From: Aquincola sp. | GTDB lineage: Bacteria > Pseudomonadota > Gammaproteobacteria > Burkholderiales > Burkholderiaceae_C | Length of the DNA stretch: 5,867 nucleotides | Direction of reading: 5' to 3' | Assembly: GCA_029884035.1 (NCBI GenBank) | Contig: JAOUIM010000246.1 | Span: forward strand, 1 to 5,867 | Shown here: piece after piece, positions 5,216 through 5,867 of the stretch | Layout of the letters: each line of letters opens with the position of its first letter | Numbering within the stretch: position 1 is the first letter of the stretch | Made by a program: the position numbers and the translations under genes | Notes under the pieces: generated by a model | Database searches by the model: none | Told to the model about the DNA's origin: nothing | What the model saw: only the letters and a program-made list of their open reading frames with translations

Positions 5216-5867
5216 TCAGGCACGCGCAGGGGCGGCCTTGAGGTTCGGGTACCGCACGTGCTCGACCAACTCCTGCGTCTCCTTGTTCGGTGCCGGAGTG
5301 AACAGGCTGACCAAGAAGATGACGAGGAAGCCCAGCGGCACGCCAAACACGCCCGCCGAGATCGGCTGGATGCCCCACCACAGGCTCACCGGCTCGGTCA
5401 CGCCGAACAGGGTGCGCATCCACGCATGGTTGTGCACCATGTAGTAGATCGTGATGCCCAGGCCGGCGGCGATACCCGCCACTGCACCCATCGAGCTGGC
5501 CCGCTTCCAGAAGATGCCGAGCACCAGCGCCGGGAAGAACGCCGCCGCCGCGAACGAGAACGCCGCGCTCACCAGGAACAGGATGTCGGCCTGCTTGGTG
5601 GCGTACACCGTGTAGGCGACCGAGGCCGCTGCCAGTGCGACGACAAGCAGCAGGGCCTTGGAAATGGCCACGCGGCGCGAGGTCGGCGCGTTCGGATCGA
5701 TCATCTTGTAGTACAGGTCGTGCGACAGCGCGTTGGCGATGGTCAGCAGCAGGCCGTCGGCGGTCGACAGCGCAGCGGCCAGGCCGCCCGCAGCCACCAT
5801 TCCCGAGATTACGTACGGCAGGCCGCCGATGGCCGGGGTCGCGAGCACGATGATGTCGCCGCCGATC
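5216..5867 (-). CDS. C-terminal part of a sodium:solute symporter (SSS/SLC5, VC_2705-like; ActP-related)
   Basis: This frame is open from the right edge and gives the last 216 residues of an integral inner-membrane transporter of the SSS family, whose members are usually 550-600 residues, so roughly the first 60% is missing. The segment GGLAAALSTADGLLLTIANA (fragment residues 27-46) is the conserved helix that contributes Ser/Thr ligands to the sodium site. It is followed by the cytoplasmic motif LSHDLYYKMIDPNA (47-60). Further hydrophobic helices lie at about 70-90, 96-119, 126-144 and 168-190, then a hydrophilic tail. The motif FWKRASSMGAVAGIAAGLG (119-137) is typical of the VC_2705-like and acetate permease branch, so a short monocarboxylate such as acetate is a likely substrate, though not proven. 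In this branch a small DUF4212 membrane protein is often encoded just upstream, which would lie outside the window. It ends in TGA at 5218-5216, before the strong terminator. Confidence 0.92.
   Translation of the reverse strand, partial: IGGDIIVLATPAIGGLPYVISGMVAAGGLAAALSTADGLLLTIANALSHDLYYKMIDPNAPTSRRVAISKALLLVVALAAASVAYTVYATKQADILFLVSAAFSFAAAAFFPALVLGIFWKRASSMGAVAGIAAGLGITIYYMVHNHAWMRTLFGVTEPVSLWWGIQPISAGVFGVPLGFLVIFLVSLFTPAPNKETQELVEHVRYPNLKAAPARA

Noticed and set aside
4273..5241. Plus-strand open frame opposite the CNB and CBS domains
   Set aside because: It is His/Arg/Gln-rich with no family resemblance, and it reads through the symporter terminator hairpin.

Overview
The window is about 70% GC, with dense, tightly packed genes and strongly GC-biased third codon positions. 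Gene content and protein flavour point to a betaproteobacterium of the Burkholderiales (Rubrivivax/Leptothrix/Methylibium-like). That placement is an inference from style, not from a marker gene. I see no rRNA, tRNA, CRISPR array, insertion sequence or phage gene. The high GC creates many long spurious open frames on both strands.

Layout from left to right. (1) 1-180, minus strand: the N-terminus of a membrane protein that runs off the left edge. (2) 262-1116, minus: an exported TPR-repeat protein. (3) 1113-1604, minus: a GNAT acetyltransferase of the diamine-acetyltransferase-like type, whose stop overlaps the GTG start of the TPR gene. These three probably form one leftward unit led by the acetyltransferase. 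(4) 1638-2564, plus: an alpha/beta hydrolase, divergent from the acetyltransferase across a 33-bp gap. (5) 2573-3229, minus: a DnaQ-like DEDDh 3'-5' exonuclease, convergent with the hydrolase across 8 bp. (6) 3226-5133, minus: a large signalling protein made of a cyclic-nucleotide-binding-like domain, two CBS domains, a DUF294 nucleotidyltransferase domain and its C-terminal domain. Its stop overlaps the TTG start of the exonuclease. (7) 5216-5867, minus: the C-terminal part of a sodium:solute symporter (SSS/SLC5, VC_2705-like, related to acetate permease ActP), truncated by the right edge.

The most interesting part is the right half: symporter, then the CNB-CBS-nucleotidyltransferase protein, then the DEDDh exonuclease, all in one direction. 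A strong intrinsic terminator (5146-5175) sits between the symporter and the signalling gene, with its U-tract touching or nearly touching the start codon. The symporter message is therefore probably mostly terminated, with read-through or a local start serving the two downstream genes. A plausible but unproven reading is that the signalling protein senses ligands or nucleotides and controls uptake or use of a carboxylate such as acetate, with the exonuclease as a translationally coupled partner.
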